Notes under the pieces: generated by a model | Seen by the model: the letters and a program-made list of their open reading frames with translations, nothing else | What the model was told of the DNA's origin: nothing | The model's database searches: none | From: a marine actinobacterium MedAcidi-G2B | Lineage (GTDB): Bacteria; Actinomycetota; Acidimicrobiia; Acidimicrobiales; MedAcidi-G1 | Assembly: GCA_000817115.1 (NCBI GenBank) | Contig: JUEO01000006.1 | Span: 1 to 54,925, forward strand | Direction of reading: 5' to 3' | DNA length: 54,925 nucleotides | Shown: piece after piece, positions 40,374 through 48,018 of the stretch | Position numbering within the stretch: position 1 is the stretch's first letter | Layout: every line of letters begins with the position of its first letter | Made by a program: the position numbers and the translations under genes

Positions 40374-42306
40374 CTTGCTTTTCTAACCCGTCGTCTATAA
40401 CCATCATGACAACGCCTTGTTCAATCTGTTGTCCAACGGCAACAAATATCTCAGTGACAGTTCCTTCTTCTGGAGCGTTGATGTGATGCTCCATTTTCAT
40501 GGCTTCGAGAACAAGGAGTATTTGTCCGGCTTCTACGGTGTCTCCAACTTGCACTCTGATGTCAAGCACGACCCCTGGCATTGGTGATACAAGCCCATCA
40601 GCGACTTCGTTTGTTCCGGGCGGTATGAAATGAGGGATTATTGACAGGTGAGCGGTGCCGCGATCCATTTGAATAAAGATTTCATTTTTTGCTCTGGTGA
40701 CAAGATGTGTGGATCGCACGTCATTAATATCGATATCGATATCGATTGGAGAGTGGCGATGAACACTAGTCTGGTCAATTCCATTTAATGTAAAAGAGCC
40801 ATCTCTGTTGCTGTGATAAGCCACATCGAACTGTTCATCTCCTGAGGTAAAGGAAATTTGTTGGTCGGGGAAACGAGAGTTTCTCCAACCAGTAGGGATT
40901 TGATCAAGGACAAGTGCGGCCGACCTGTTTTCTCCTTGGATCCAGAGGGCCGCAATTGCTGCGGCACGAGAAATCTCATCGCTGGTTAAAAAGTTGCTGT
41001 TGTTTGGGCTGTGTCTTTCAATGAAATCAGTGGTTGTATCGCCAGCAAGAAAAGCTTCGTGTCGCAGAGTTGAAATAAGGAATTCACGATTCGTAGTTAT
41101 TCCTCCAAGATGGAGTTCTTCAAGGGCTTTTGCGAGCCGTAGAGCGGCTTCTTTGCGAGTTGAACCTTTTGATGTGACTTTGGCGAGCATCGGGTCAAAT
41201 TGAACACCAACCTCCGTTCCTTTAGAAACGCCTACATCCCAGCGAATATTTGGATTCTCAGGAACTCTAAAGGCCGACAAAGTTCCGATAGCAGGAAGAA
41301 AGTTGTTTGAGGGGTCTTCAGCGTAGAGTCGTGCTTCAATAGAGTGCCCGGATGAAGAAATACTTTCCTGAGTGCATTCCATCTTTTCCCCCTGGGCGAT
41401 AAGAATTTGTTGGCGCACTAAATCGATTCCGGTGGTTTCTTCGGTAACTGGATGTTCGACTTGTAAACGAGTGTTTACTTCGAGGAAAAAGAACTCTTTA
41501 GAGTCGTGGTCTAAAAGGAACTCAACCGTTCCCGTTGATTCGTATCCAATATTTTTAGCGAGATTCAATGCCGCTTCAGCGATCAAGTTCCGCAGTTCAG
41601 AATCAATTGTGGGCGAAGGGGCCTCTTCGATAATTTTTTGATGGCGTCGTTGGATTGAACACTCTCGTTCACCTAAATGGATGAGAGTGCCGTGGCTGTC
41701 ACCAAGTATTTGAATCTCAATGTGATGAGAACTTGGAACGTAGCGTTCAATGAAGACTCGGTCATCTCCGAAAGATTTTAGGGCTTCACGCTGTGCTGAT
41801 TCAACGGCTTCGGATAGATTCTTTGAAGATTCAACTATGTGCATTCCTTTGCCACCGCCGCCCGCAGCTGCTTTCACAAGTAGGGGATATCCCACATCGT
41901 CTCCAGCAGTTGGGTCATCTGAAGAGGGAAGTATCGGTACTTTGGCGTTCACGGCGGCTTTTTTGGCTTCTATCTTGTCACCCATTGATTTGATCACTTT
42001 TGGTGAAGGACCTATCCAAATGAGTCCTGCATCAGTTACTGCTTTAGCGAACTCTGCGTTTTCTGAAAGGAATCCGTATCCAGGGTGAATAGCGTCTGCT
42101 TCTGTTTTTAAAGCAGCAGCAATAATGGCTTCGCCGTCAAGGTATCCGGGAATATGTACGGCGAGATCAGCAGTGTTCACAAAAGAAGAATTGGAGTCTG
42201 CTTCTGAATAAACGGCGATGCAGCGTAAGCCCATATCTTTAGCGGTAGCGAAAACACGTTCTGCGATTTCACCACGGTTAGCTACCAGAATCGTTGAAAT
42301 GCTCAT
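40366..42306 (-). CDS. Acyl-CoA carboxylase biotin-containing alpha subunit
   Basis: 646 aa: biotin carboxylase (about 1-450) with the ATP-grasp loop KAAAGGGGKGMHIVES and EVNTRLQVEHPVTEE, a BT-like linker (450-560), and a biotin carrier domain with LEAMKMEHH near residue 610. It carboxylates its own biotin for transfer by the beta subunit. The substrate is set by context: methylcrotonyl-, geranyl- or propionyl-CoA. The linker has a six-base tandem repeat encoding IDIDID. The ATG overlaps the beta-subunit stop by 4 nt. Confidence 0.93.
   Translation of the reverse strand: MSISTILVANRGEIAERVFATAKDMGLRCIAVYSEADSNSSFVNTADLAVHIPGYLDGEAIIAAALKTEADAIHPGYGFLSENAEFAKAVTDAGLIWIGPSPKVIKSMGDKIEAKKAAVNAKVPILPSSDDPTAGDDVGYPLLVKAAAGGGGKGMHIVESSKNLSEAVESAQREALKSFGDDRVFIERYVPSSHHIEIQILGDSHGTLIHLGERECSIQRRHQKIIEEAPSPTIDSELRNLIAEAALNLAKNIGYESTGTVEFLLDHDSKEFFFLEVNTRLQVEHPVTEETTGIDLVRQQILIAQGEKMECTQESISSSGHSIEARLYAEDPSNNFLPAIGTLSAFRVPENPNIRWDVGVSKGTEVGVQFDPMLAKVTSKGSTRKEAALRLAKALEELHLGGITTNREFLISTLRHEAFLAGDTTTDFIERHSPNNSNFLTSDEISRAAAIAALWIQGENRSAALVLDQIPTGWRNSRFPDQQISFTSGDEQFDVAYHSNRDGSFTLNGIDQTSVHRHSPIDIDIDINDVRSTHLVTRAKNEIFIQMDRGTAHLSIIPHFIPPGTNEVADGLVSPMPGVVLDIRVQVGDTVEAGQILLVLEAMKMEHHINAPEEGTVTEIFVAVGQQIEQGVVMMVIDDGLEKQDD
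40727..40746. repeat. Short tandem repeat (ATCGAT units) in the carboxylase linker
   Basis: Three ATCGAT units in a row, encoding an Ile-Asp run on the minus strand in the linker before the biotin domain. In frame, so copy changes would alter the linker length without a frameshift. Confidence 0.7.
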
Positions 42307-43949
42307 AATCTGAACACCCCATACTTTCTGGCTCCTTCAATAGGCTTATTTCTCACCACTGAAAGGCAGAGTCCTACAACCGTTCGCGTGTCGCGCGGAT
42401 CAATTATTCCATCGTCACTTATGGCTCCAGTAGCGACTAGGGCGAGCGAACCCTTTTCTTGTATCGCTTCAACGGCATCACGTATTTCTTCGTCAGCTTT
42501 TTCGTCGAACTCTTCACCTTTTCGGGCTGCTTGTCCTCGACGGACTTCAGACATTACCCCCGCTATTTGTTTACCGCCCATAACGGCGATCTTCGCGGTG
42601 GGCCAAAGAAAAGTGAATCTATTGCCGTAAGCCCGTCCCGACATCCCGTAGGTTCCAGCCCCGTATGAAGATCCAACTATGACGGTTATGTGCGGCACGG
42701 TTGAGTTAGTTACGGCGTTGATCATTTGGGAACCTTTTTTGATAATTCCGGCTCGTTCTGATTCGCTTCCAATCATAAACCCAGTGATGTTTTGCAAGAA
42801 AAGAAGGGGAATGTCTTCTCGATTGCATAATTGAATGAAGTGGGCCGCTTTTTCTGCGGCTTCTGGATGGATCACTCCATTGTTGCCCAAGACACCCACG
42901 GGGTAGCCATGAATCGTTGACCAGCCACAAACCATGGTGGTTCCATATCGGGGTTTGAATTCTTCAAACCTTGAGCCGTCAACTGTTCGAGCGATTACTG
43001 CACGGATATCTAGAGGTTGTCGAAGGTCTCGACTTATTAACCCGAGAAGTTCTTCAGGGTCATGGACAGGAGGATCGATGGTGTAACTCGGATCAGGGCC
43101 TGCTTTATTCCAATCAAGGTGAGAAACCACTTCTCTACACATGCGTATGGCATCCATCTCGTCTTCTGCGAGATAGTCAGCTAAACCTGATTTTTCAGCA
43201 TGCATCTGCCCGCCACCAATGGTTTCAGCATCAGCGATTTCTCCAGTAGCCATTTTCACTAAAGGTGGTCCACCGAGAAAGACCTGGGACTGCTCTTTGA
43301 TAAATATGTTGTAGTCAGACATACCGGGTTGATAAGCACCGCCCGCTGTCGCTGAACCAAAAGTTACACATACTGTTGGTATGCCTAATTTTGACAACTC
43401 AATCATTTCATAAAAGAATCGTCCAGATTCTGCAAAATGGTCGGTCTGTACTCTTGTTTTTTTCTCGCCCCCACCGGTGCGTACTCGCAGGTCTGCTCCG
43501 GCTGACTCCACAAAACTCACGTAAGGCATGTGGTTATCTCGAGCAATTTCAATTGCTCGCATCCATTTTTTACCTGCGTAGGGGGTTAAGGCCCCAGCTA
43601 ACACTGAAGGGTCATTGCCTAGTATTACGCATTCTGTTCCGGCGATAACCCCAATGCCGAGAACCATTCCTCCGCCGACTGCATAGTCGGAGTTGTATCC
43701 AGCAAGTGTGCTTATTTCAAGGAATGGGCTATCAGGATCTAAGGCGTGGGCGATACGTTCTCTAATAGGCATTTTTCCCCGAGAGCGGAGACGGTTCATG
43801 GCTTCTGGTCCGCCTCCTGCTTCGGCTTCTGTGAGCAGACCGTCGATTACCTCGAGTTGTTCAAGCGTGTCGGATCGGTTTTGTTTGTATCTTTCGCTGC
43901 CGATGTCAAAAGAGGTAGGAAGAGGTGGGGCTAGTAATGAACGTGGCAT
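42303..43949 (-). CDS. Acyl-CoA carboxylase carboxyltransferase (beta) subunit
   Basis: 548 aa carboxyltransferase of the PccB/MccB/AtuC type. The N-half has RERIAHALDPDSPFLEISTLAGY and SFVESAGADLRVRTG, FGSATAGGAYQPGMSD and VFLGGPPLVKMATGE; the C-half has NNGVIHPEAAEKAAHFIQLC, LLFLQNITGFMIG, GSSYGAGTYGMSGRAYG and the WPTAKIAVMGG segment. The AGADLRVRTGGGEKK stretch resembles methylcrotonyl/geranyl-CoA carboxylases more than propionyl-CoA ones. First gene of the operon. Start at the ATG at 43949, 6 nt after TATGCT. Confidence 0.93.
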   Translation of the reverse strand: MPRSLLAPPLPTSFDIGSERYKQNRSDTLEQLEVIDGLLTEAEAGGGPEAMNRLRSRGKMPIRERIAHALDPDSPFLEISTLAGYNSDYAVGGGMVLGIGVIAGTECVILGNDPSVLAGALTPYAGKKWMRAIEIARDNHMPYVSFVESAGADLRVRTGGGEKKTRVQTDHFAESGRFFYEMIELSKLGIPTVCVTFGSATAGGAYQPGMSDYNIFIKEQSQVFLGGPPLVKMATGEIADAETIGGGQMHAEKSGLADYLAEDEMDAIRMCREVVSHLDWNKAGPDPSYTIDPPVHDPEELLGLISRDLRQPLDIRAVIARTVDGSRFEEFKPRYGTTMVCGWSTIHGYPVGVLGNNGVIHPEAAEKAAHFIQLCNREDIPLLFLQNITGFMIGSESERAGIIKKGSQMINAVTNSTVPHITVIVGSSYGAGTYGMSGRAYGNRFTFLWPTAKIAVMGGKQIAGVMSEVRRGQAARKGEEFDEKADEEIRDAVEAIQEKGSLALVATGAISDDGIIDPRDTRTVVGLCLSVVRNKPIEGARKYGVFRL

Positions 43950-43955
43950 ACGCAC

Positions 43956-43961
43956 AGCATA
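43956..43961 (-). promoter_or_regulatory. -10-like box of the carboxylase/AtuA operon
   Basis: TATGCT on the minus strand, 6 nt (GTGCGT) before the ATG at 43949, with no ribosome-binding site. It predicts a leaderless first gene and is a natural target region for the operon's TetR regulator. Confidence 0.5.
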
Positions 43962-44070
43962 GATCGGTAATTAAAATAGCGCAAAGTTACCGTTCGGTTT
44001 ATTAGCGAAATCAAGAAAATGTGGGGTAATTATCCAAAAATAAGGCAATTGATCAATACATGTTCTCTCA

Positions 44071-44076
44071 TAGAAT
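44071..44076 (+). promoter_or_regulatory. Promoter of the CoA-binding-protein gene
   Basis: TAGAAT (-10) with TTGATC (-35, 44049-44054) 16 nt upstream, and the ATG 7 nt downstream. One of the clearest leaderless promoters in the window. Confidence 0.55.
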
Positions 44077-44083
44077 GAAACTT

Positions 44084-44524
44084 ATGAGCGAACAAGAAAC
44101 TATTGAGGGCTGGTCACCTCCAACAAACGAAGAATGTGAAGAAATCCTGCGTGCAGTCCGATCCGTCGCCATTGTTGGAGTGTCTACAAACCCTGGGCGC
44201 CCTTCAAACGAGGTAGCTCAGTATCTCTGCGAAAATGCTACAAATTATGAAATCTATTTTGTTAACCCGACTACAACAGAGGTTCTTGGGCAACCATGCT
44301 TTCCGTCTTTGTCTGATTTACCGATAGTGCCAGATCTTGTAGATGTGTTCCGAAAACTAGAAGATGTTCCTGGTGTAGCACAAGAATCTGTTGATGTAGG
44401 AGCACAAGTCTTTTGGACACAATTCGATTTGTGGAGTCCTGAAGCAGCGAAACTTGTTTTAGGCGCGGGAATGAAACTCGTAATGGATCGATGCCTGAAA
44501 ATAGAGTACGCCCGCTTTTTCTAA
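44084..44524 (+). CDS. CoA-binding (YccU-type) domain protein
   Basis: 146 aa Rossmann-like CoA_binding_2 domain: VRSVAIVGVSTNPGRPSNEVAQYL at about 25-48, EIYFVNPTTTEVLGQPCFPSLSDLP, and DVFRKLEDVPGVAQESVDVGAQVFWTQ. C-terminal AGMKLVMDRCLKIEYARFF is typical. Family members bind CoA, but no reaction is established. The start at 44084 is chosen from the promoter spacing; ATG 44075 in the same frame is an alternative. It diverges from the carboxylase operon. Confidence 0.88.
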   Translation: MSEQETIEGWSPPTNEECEEILRAVRSVAIVGVSTNPGRPSNEVAQYLCENATNYEIYFVNPTTTEVLGQPCFPSLSDLPIVPDLVDVFRKLEDVPGVAQESVDVGAQVFWTQFDLWSPEAAKLVLGAGMKLVMDRCLKIEYARFF

Positions 44525-44530
44525 AGAAGT

Positions 44531-44551
44531 CAGGCGCTCTAGCGCTTAATT
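44531..44551. terminator. Possible bidirectional terminator between convergent genes
   Basis: The 25-nt gap holds the palindrome GCGCT-CT-AGCGC followed by TTAATTAA. A short stem without a T run, so tentative. Confidence 0.3.
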
Positions 44552-44978
44552 AACGTGGGTCACAAATAATTAGAGGAATGTCTCGATCAGTGTTTTTTTG
44601 GTACTCGGCGTAGTCAGGCCAAGCCGCAACAGCTGTAGGCCAAAGCTCAACTTTCTCTTCCGGGGTAGCGACACGTGCCGTGCATTCAAGAATTTCTGAC
44701 TCATCTTGAACAATAATGTTTGGGTCAGCAATCAGGTTGTCGTACCAAAGCGGATTCTTGGGTGCCCCGCCTTTTGAAGCCACAAGTAGATAGTTGTTGC
44801 CGTCATGGACCTTGATTAATGGGCTAATACGGGTTTTGCCCGTACGGCGCCCAGTAGTAGTGACAAGGATGCAAGGAGCACCTTGCATATCAAAGCCTTC
44901 ATCGTCTGAAGCTAAGTAGCGTTCAACATGGTCGGCTACCCAACCCCAAGTACTTGGTTCATAATTTTCATCTGTCAT
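44550..44978 (-). CDS. Deazaflavin (F420)-dependent nitroreductase-family protein
   Basis: 142 aa split-barrel protein of the Ddn/FDOR-B family. The core runs CILVTTTGRRTGKTRISPLI, LLVASKGGAPKNPLWYDNLIADP and the conserved C-terminal YQKNTDRDIPLIIC. These proteins reduce quinones or other acceptors with reduced F420. It begins with a TATGAT box 6 nt upstream (44985-44990, minus strand), so it is probably leaderless. Together with the LLM-class enzyme at 30139 it implies the host makes F420. Confidence 0.88.
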   Translation of the reverse strand: MTDENYEPSTWGWVADHVERYLASDDEGFDMQGAPCILVTTTGRRTGKTRISPLIKVHDGNNYLLVASKGGAPKNPLWYDNLIADPNIIVQDESEILECTARVATPEEKVELWPTAVAAWPDYAEYQKNTDRDIPLIICDPR

Positions 44979-44984
44979 AAACGG

Positions 44985-44990
44985 ATCATA
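44985..44990 (-). promoter_or_regulatory. -10 box of the leaderless F420 nitroreductase gene
   Basis: TATGAT on the minus strand, then CCGTTT and the ATG at 44978. Confidence 0.5.
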
Positions 44991-45077
44991 GGTCCATTTA
45001 TTGATATTTGGAAAGTAATGGAGACGTTTGATTTACCCCGATACGATGAACATGTCTCATTACCAATTGAGATATAT

Positions 45078-45155
45078 GCATCGGTGCCCGAGTGGACCAA
45101 GGGAACGGCCTGCAAAGCCGTAAAGTCGCGGGTTCAAATCCCGCCCGGTGCTCCA
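45078..45155 (+). tRNA. tRNA-Cys (anticodon GCA)
   Basis: GCATCGG (45078-45084) pairs with CCGGTGC (45145-45151) with one G-U pair; discriminator T and encoded CCA (45153-45155). Anticodon arm ACGGC-CTGCAAA-GCCGT gives GCA. T-arm GCGGG-TTCAAAT-CCCGC. Confidence 0.94.
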
Positions 45156-45207
45156 AAACTAAATCTTGATATATAGTCAAAACAGAGTTGACCAGAAAGG
45201 ACAAACT

Positions 45208-45774
45208 GTGAGCGATTCCACTGAGAATCCGGCTGAAGAAGAAACAGACGGACCTGGATTCCCTCACACGCCTCCTCTGGGAATTAAAGCAGTTCATCCT
45301 GGAGATGAAATTCCTGGGCCACCAGAACCTGAACAGCCACCCCGACCAGAAAGAGCAAAAATCGGCTGGGGAGTTGTCGCACTAGTTTCTTTCGCAGCGA
45401 TTCTCTCAATAATCGGAACATTTCTTCCCTGGACAGAACTACGTGGAGAGTTTGTGATTCGAGAAATAGGTTGGGATCAACCAATTGATGCGCTCATTGT
45501 CTTATTTAGTGGACTTGCCGCAGCATTAGCAGCAGGGGTAATCCTGTCGGGAGTAAAAAGTCACATAACTACGCTTTGTTTGTTTGCCGCCGGTGCAATT
45601 CATGCAGTGCTAGCGATAATCAAAATTTTTGATGTTGAAAACATGGAGCCAACAAGGGGATACAGCTATTCGATAGGGGTTGGGTTGCCAATCATTATCG
45701 TCGGTGGAGGAGCTCTCATCGTGGCATCTTTTCTTGAATGGGGATCACGACGACGTGAACAGGTGTCCTCTTAA
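45208..45774 (+). CDS. Uncharacterised four-helix membrane protein with Pro-rich N-terminus
   Basis: 188 aa. An acidic, proline-rich N-terminal tail (about 1-50, including GPPEPEQPPRPERAK) precedes four membrane helices: VVALVSFAAILSIIGTFLPW, ALIVLFSGLAAALAAGVILSG, TTLCLFAAGAIHAVLAIIKI and GVGLPIIIVGGGALIVASF. No catalytic motif seen. The GTG at 45208 is chosen because AGAAAGGA lies 7 nt upstream; the frame opens 42 nt earlier. It lies between tRNA-Cys and tRNA-Val. Confidence 0.72.
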   Translation: MSDSTENPAEEETDGPGFPHTPPLGIKAVHPGDEIPGPPEPEQPPRPERAKIGWGVVALVSFAAILSIIGTFLPWTELRGEFVIREIGWDQPIDALIVLFSGLAAALAAGVILSGVKSHITTLCLFAAGAIHAVLAIIKIFDVENMEPTRGYSYSIGVGLPIIIVGGGALIVASFLEWGSRRREQVSS

Positions 45775-45802
45775 AAGTCCACCTGCTACCATTTGACATT
45801 CG

Positions 45803-45879
45803 GGGCCGTTAGCTCAGTTGGCTAGAGCACCTGCATGACGCGCAGGGGGTCGGGGGTTCAAATCCCTCACGGCCCACCA
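45803..45879 (+). tRNA. tRNA-Val (anticodon GAC)
   Basis: GGGCCGT (45803-45809) pairs with ACGGCCC (45869-45875), discriminator A, encoded CCA (45877-45879). Anticodon arm CCTGC-ATGACGC-GCAGG gives GAC. D-arm and T-arm (GGGGG-TTCAAAT-CCCTC) are normal. Confidence 0.94.
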
Positions 45880-45909
45880 GATGCAGATTTATTTTTTCTA
45901 ACTTGCGGC

Positions 45910-46593
45910 TTACTTGATCATGTCTGAAACATGGTGATTGAGAGCCAGTTTCGCCCGTTCAAGGAATAGGCCCATTTCGTTTTCAAATTCATCTCTGGCA
46001 TCTCGACATAGATTTTCTTGTTCTTCCGAATTGCTATCACTTAGCTCTGAGCATGTTTCAAATGCAGAAAACCCATCTACAACGATCGTGCCTGTGGCTT
46101 CTGGGTACCAATCATCACAACTTCCAAGGTCGTACCTCCTGGTTTCATTTGCCCAACCCTTTGAATCTCCGTAGAAACTCCGAGGGTCGTACCTTCCAAT
46201 TTCTTCCAAAATCGTGTCAGCATTGAGGTCAAAATTATTTAGATGCTCTGTCCATATTTGGCCTATTTCATCAAAACTTTCGGTTGAGGACACTAGCCGC
46301 TGTGTGTCGACAAATTCGTTGTGAAAGTCAATGATCTCTGTGTAGCAGCGATAAAAATTAGGCGTACCTGTAGATGGATTGTTGAGAGAGTCCGTATGCA
46401 TAAGACCGTAAGGTCCTTCTTTGTACAGCACGTCGACAAGGTAGTTGATGGTTGTGGCCGCTTGCTGGTCTGGGTCAACTGTTTGTTCAAGTTCTTCTGT
46501 TCGATCTAAGAGTGCTTGATCTGGGTCGTTGCTGCATCCAAATAAAAGACTTGAAAAAAGCACAAAAATAAGACCTGAAACGAATTTTCTCAT
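45910..46593 (-). CDS. Uncharacterised lipoprotein
   Basis: 227 aa. Lipoprotein signal MRKFVSGLIFVLFSSLLFGC with lipobox LFGC, Cys20 being the acylated residue. The mature part is acidic, mainly helical, with six further cysteines or so (for example RCYTE, SCDDWY, TCSELSD, LCRDAR) that may form disulfides outside the membrane. No family recognised. It converges on tRNA-Val and lies 47 nt after the cupin gene. Confidence 0.72.
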   Translation of the reverse strand: MRKFVSGLIFVLFSSLLFGCSNDPDQALLDRTEELEQTVDPDQQAATTINYLVDVLYKEGPYGLMHTDSLNNPSTGTPNFYRCYTEIIDFHNEFVDTQRLVSSTESFDEIGQIWTEHLNNFDLNADTILEEIGRYDPRSFYGDSKGWANETRRYDLGSCDDWYPEATGTIVVDGFSAFETCSELSDSNSEEQENLCRDARDEFENEMGLFLERAKLALNHHVSDMIK

Positions 46594-46640
46594 ATCAATA
46601 TTTATATCTGATGGTTTCTACAGGTCGCTACCCTCACCAC

Positions 46641-47042
46641 TTACTGGATCGGGGGTTTGAAATAATTGTCTATGATCCAGAGTGTTGCTGGGGAGTAGAC
46701 GTCAATGAATACTGCTTCCTCTTCACCTAAGATCTCACCTCCATGAGGTACATTCGCGGGGGCATACCAGCCATCTCCCGGTCCGATCTCACGAGTTTCC
46801 TCTCCTACGGTGAGCCGTATTTGACCAGACAGCAGCAGGCTGAATTGCTCATAGGGATGACTATGCATCGGGTAGGTAGAACCTGGGGCGTAAGTGGCTC
46901 GGATGAGGTGCATGTGCTCGCCGGAGATGATTTGGCCAGTAAGCCCTTCGTTGTCCCAGTATGTCTTGTCGAGCTCGTCCCAGCTAAAGATGCGTTTTGT
47001 GGAGATCTCGACTCCATGCTCGTTTATAAGTGATTCGCTCAT
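46641..47042 (-). CDS. Cupin-domain protein
   Basis: 133 aa single cupin. Motif 1 is YPMHSHPYEQFSLLLSGQIRL (two histidines, a glutamine in place of the usual glutamate position, then further metal-ligand candidates) and motif 2 is APANVPHGGEIL. A metal-binding barrel, reaction unknown; many such proteins are small-molecule isomerases, dioxygenases or sensors. A small basic protein gene lies 18 nt upstream, so the two may be co-transcribed. Confidence 0.82.
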   Translation of the reverse strand: MSESLINEHGVEISTKRIFSWDELDKTYWDNEGLTGQIISGEHMHLIRATYAPGSTYPMHSHPYEQFSLLLSGQIRLTVGEETREIGPGDGWYAPANVPHGGEILGEEEAVFIDVYSPATLWIIDNYFKPPIQ

Positions 47043-47060
47043 AACTGCCCGCCTTTTTGG

Positions 47061-47258
47061 CTACTCAGAACCGTCAAAGCCGGTCATGTCGTCCCACCAA
47101 CCGTCCTTTGATTTTCGTTTTTTCTTAGGTGGTTTCCCCTGTGCTTTGCGGCGCGCTGCGGCACGTTCTTCACGCTCTTTGCGGCGTGCTGTTGCTCGCT
47201 CGTCACGTTTTTTTCCTTTTTTTGCCTGTCGTTTTACGAAGTCGTCGTATCTGCTCAT
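47061..47258 (-). CDS. Small lysine/arginine-rich protein
   Basis: 65 aa, about half Lys/Arg/Glu, predicted as a long charged helix (KRQAKKGKKRDERATARRKE) followed by GKPPKKKRKSK and an aromatic-acidic end (DGWWDDMTGF). It may bind RNA, DNA or the ribosome, which is a guess from composition. Reading-frame reality is supported by a TAAAAT box exactly 6 nt before the ATG (47265-47270) and by position before the cupin gene. No homologue recognised. Confidence 0.55.
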   Translation of the reverse strand: MSRYDDFVKRQAKKGKKRDERATARRKEREERAAARRKAQGKPPKKKRKSKDGWWDDMTGFDGSE

Positions 47259-47264
47259 ATCAGT

Positions 47265-47281
47265 ATTTTAGACACTAGTGT
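47265..47281. promoter_or_regulatory. Divergent leaderless promoter pair
   Basis: TAAAAT (47265-47270, minus strand, 6 nt before ATG 47258) and TAGTGT (47276-47281, plus strand, 7 nt before ATG 47289) lie 5 bp apart in a 30-bp intergenic region, so each promoter's upstream element must lie in the other gene. Confidence 0.45.
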
Positions 47282-47288
47282 CCTTGAG

Positions 47289-47990
47289 ATGGGAGTACGG
47301 TTACGCCAGATTGCCTTTGTGGCTGAAGAGTTGCCATCAGTAGAAGCCGTGATTGAAGAAAGTCTTGGATTGTCTATTTGTTTTCGAGATCCGGGCGTCA
47401 AAGTTTTTGGCCTTGAAAACGCTCTTTATCCTGTTGGCGAACAGTTATTGGAGGTGGTGTCTCCGATCCAGTCAGGTACTGCCGGTGGGCGGCTGCTTGA
47501 GAAACGTGGTGGTGACGGTGGTTATATGGTGATTTTCCAAGTTGATGATCTTGGTCCTGTTCGCCAGCGGCTTGATGGCGCTGGGGTTCGAATAGTTTTT
47601 GAAGCAGTTACTGATGGAGTGGTGGGCTTACATCTTCACCCAAGCGATATTGGCGGCGCGATCGTTTCCGTAGATCAGACGGATGAATGGGAGTCTTGGC
47701 CTTGGGCCGGCCCTAACTGGCGTGACCATGTTGACACTTCAGTGGTGAGGGCTATATCAGCAGTTGAGATTCAAGCTGAAGATCCAGAGACAATGGCGAA
47801 TCGCTGGTCGGAGGTTCTTGGTTATCCCGCTGAAAGAACAACAATCGTTCTAGACGAAGGAGAGATTAGATTTGTGGAAGTGACTGATGGACGCGGCGAA
47901 GGAGTTAGCGCGGTGGAATTCGTGGGGGACCAGAGTGAAGAACTTGAAATTTCGGGTGTTCGAATTTTAGTCACCCCTAAAGAGGGATAG
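47289..47990 (+). CDS. VOC-family (glyoxalase-like) protein
   Basis: 233 aa with two beta-alpha-beta-beta-beta modules: VRLRQIAFVAEELPSVEAVI then GYMVIFQVDDLGPVRQRLDGAGVRIVFEA, and ISAVEIQAEDPETMANRWSEVLGYPAERTTIV. The second half ends EGVSAVEFVGDQSEELEISGVRI. Resembles Glyoxalase_3-type proteins. The metal ligands are not obvious, so the activity (isomerase, dioxygenase, resistance) cannot be assigned. Leaderless-type promoter, divergent from the small basic protein gene. Confidence 0.78.
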   Translation: MGVRLRQIAFVAEELPSVEAVIEESLGLSICFRDPGVKVFGLENALYPVGEQLLEVVSPIQSGTAGGRLLEKRGGDGGYMVIFQVDDLGPVRQRLDGAGVRIVFEAVTDGVVGLHLHPSDIGGAIVSVDQTDEWESWPWAGPNWRDHVDTSVVRAISAVEIQAEDPETMANRWSEVLGYPAERTTIVLDEGEIRFVEVTDGRGEGVSAVEFVGDQSEELEISGVRILVTPKEG

Positions 47991-48018
47991 CTGTCTTGGT
48001 CTTAAGGCAAGTCTAAGC

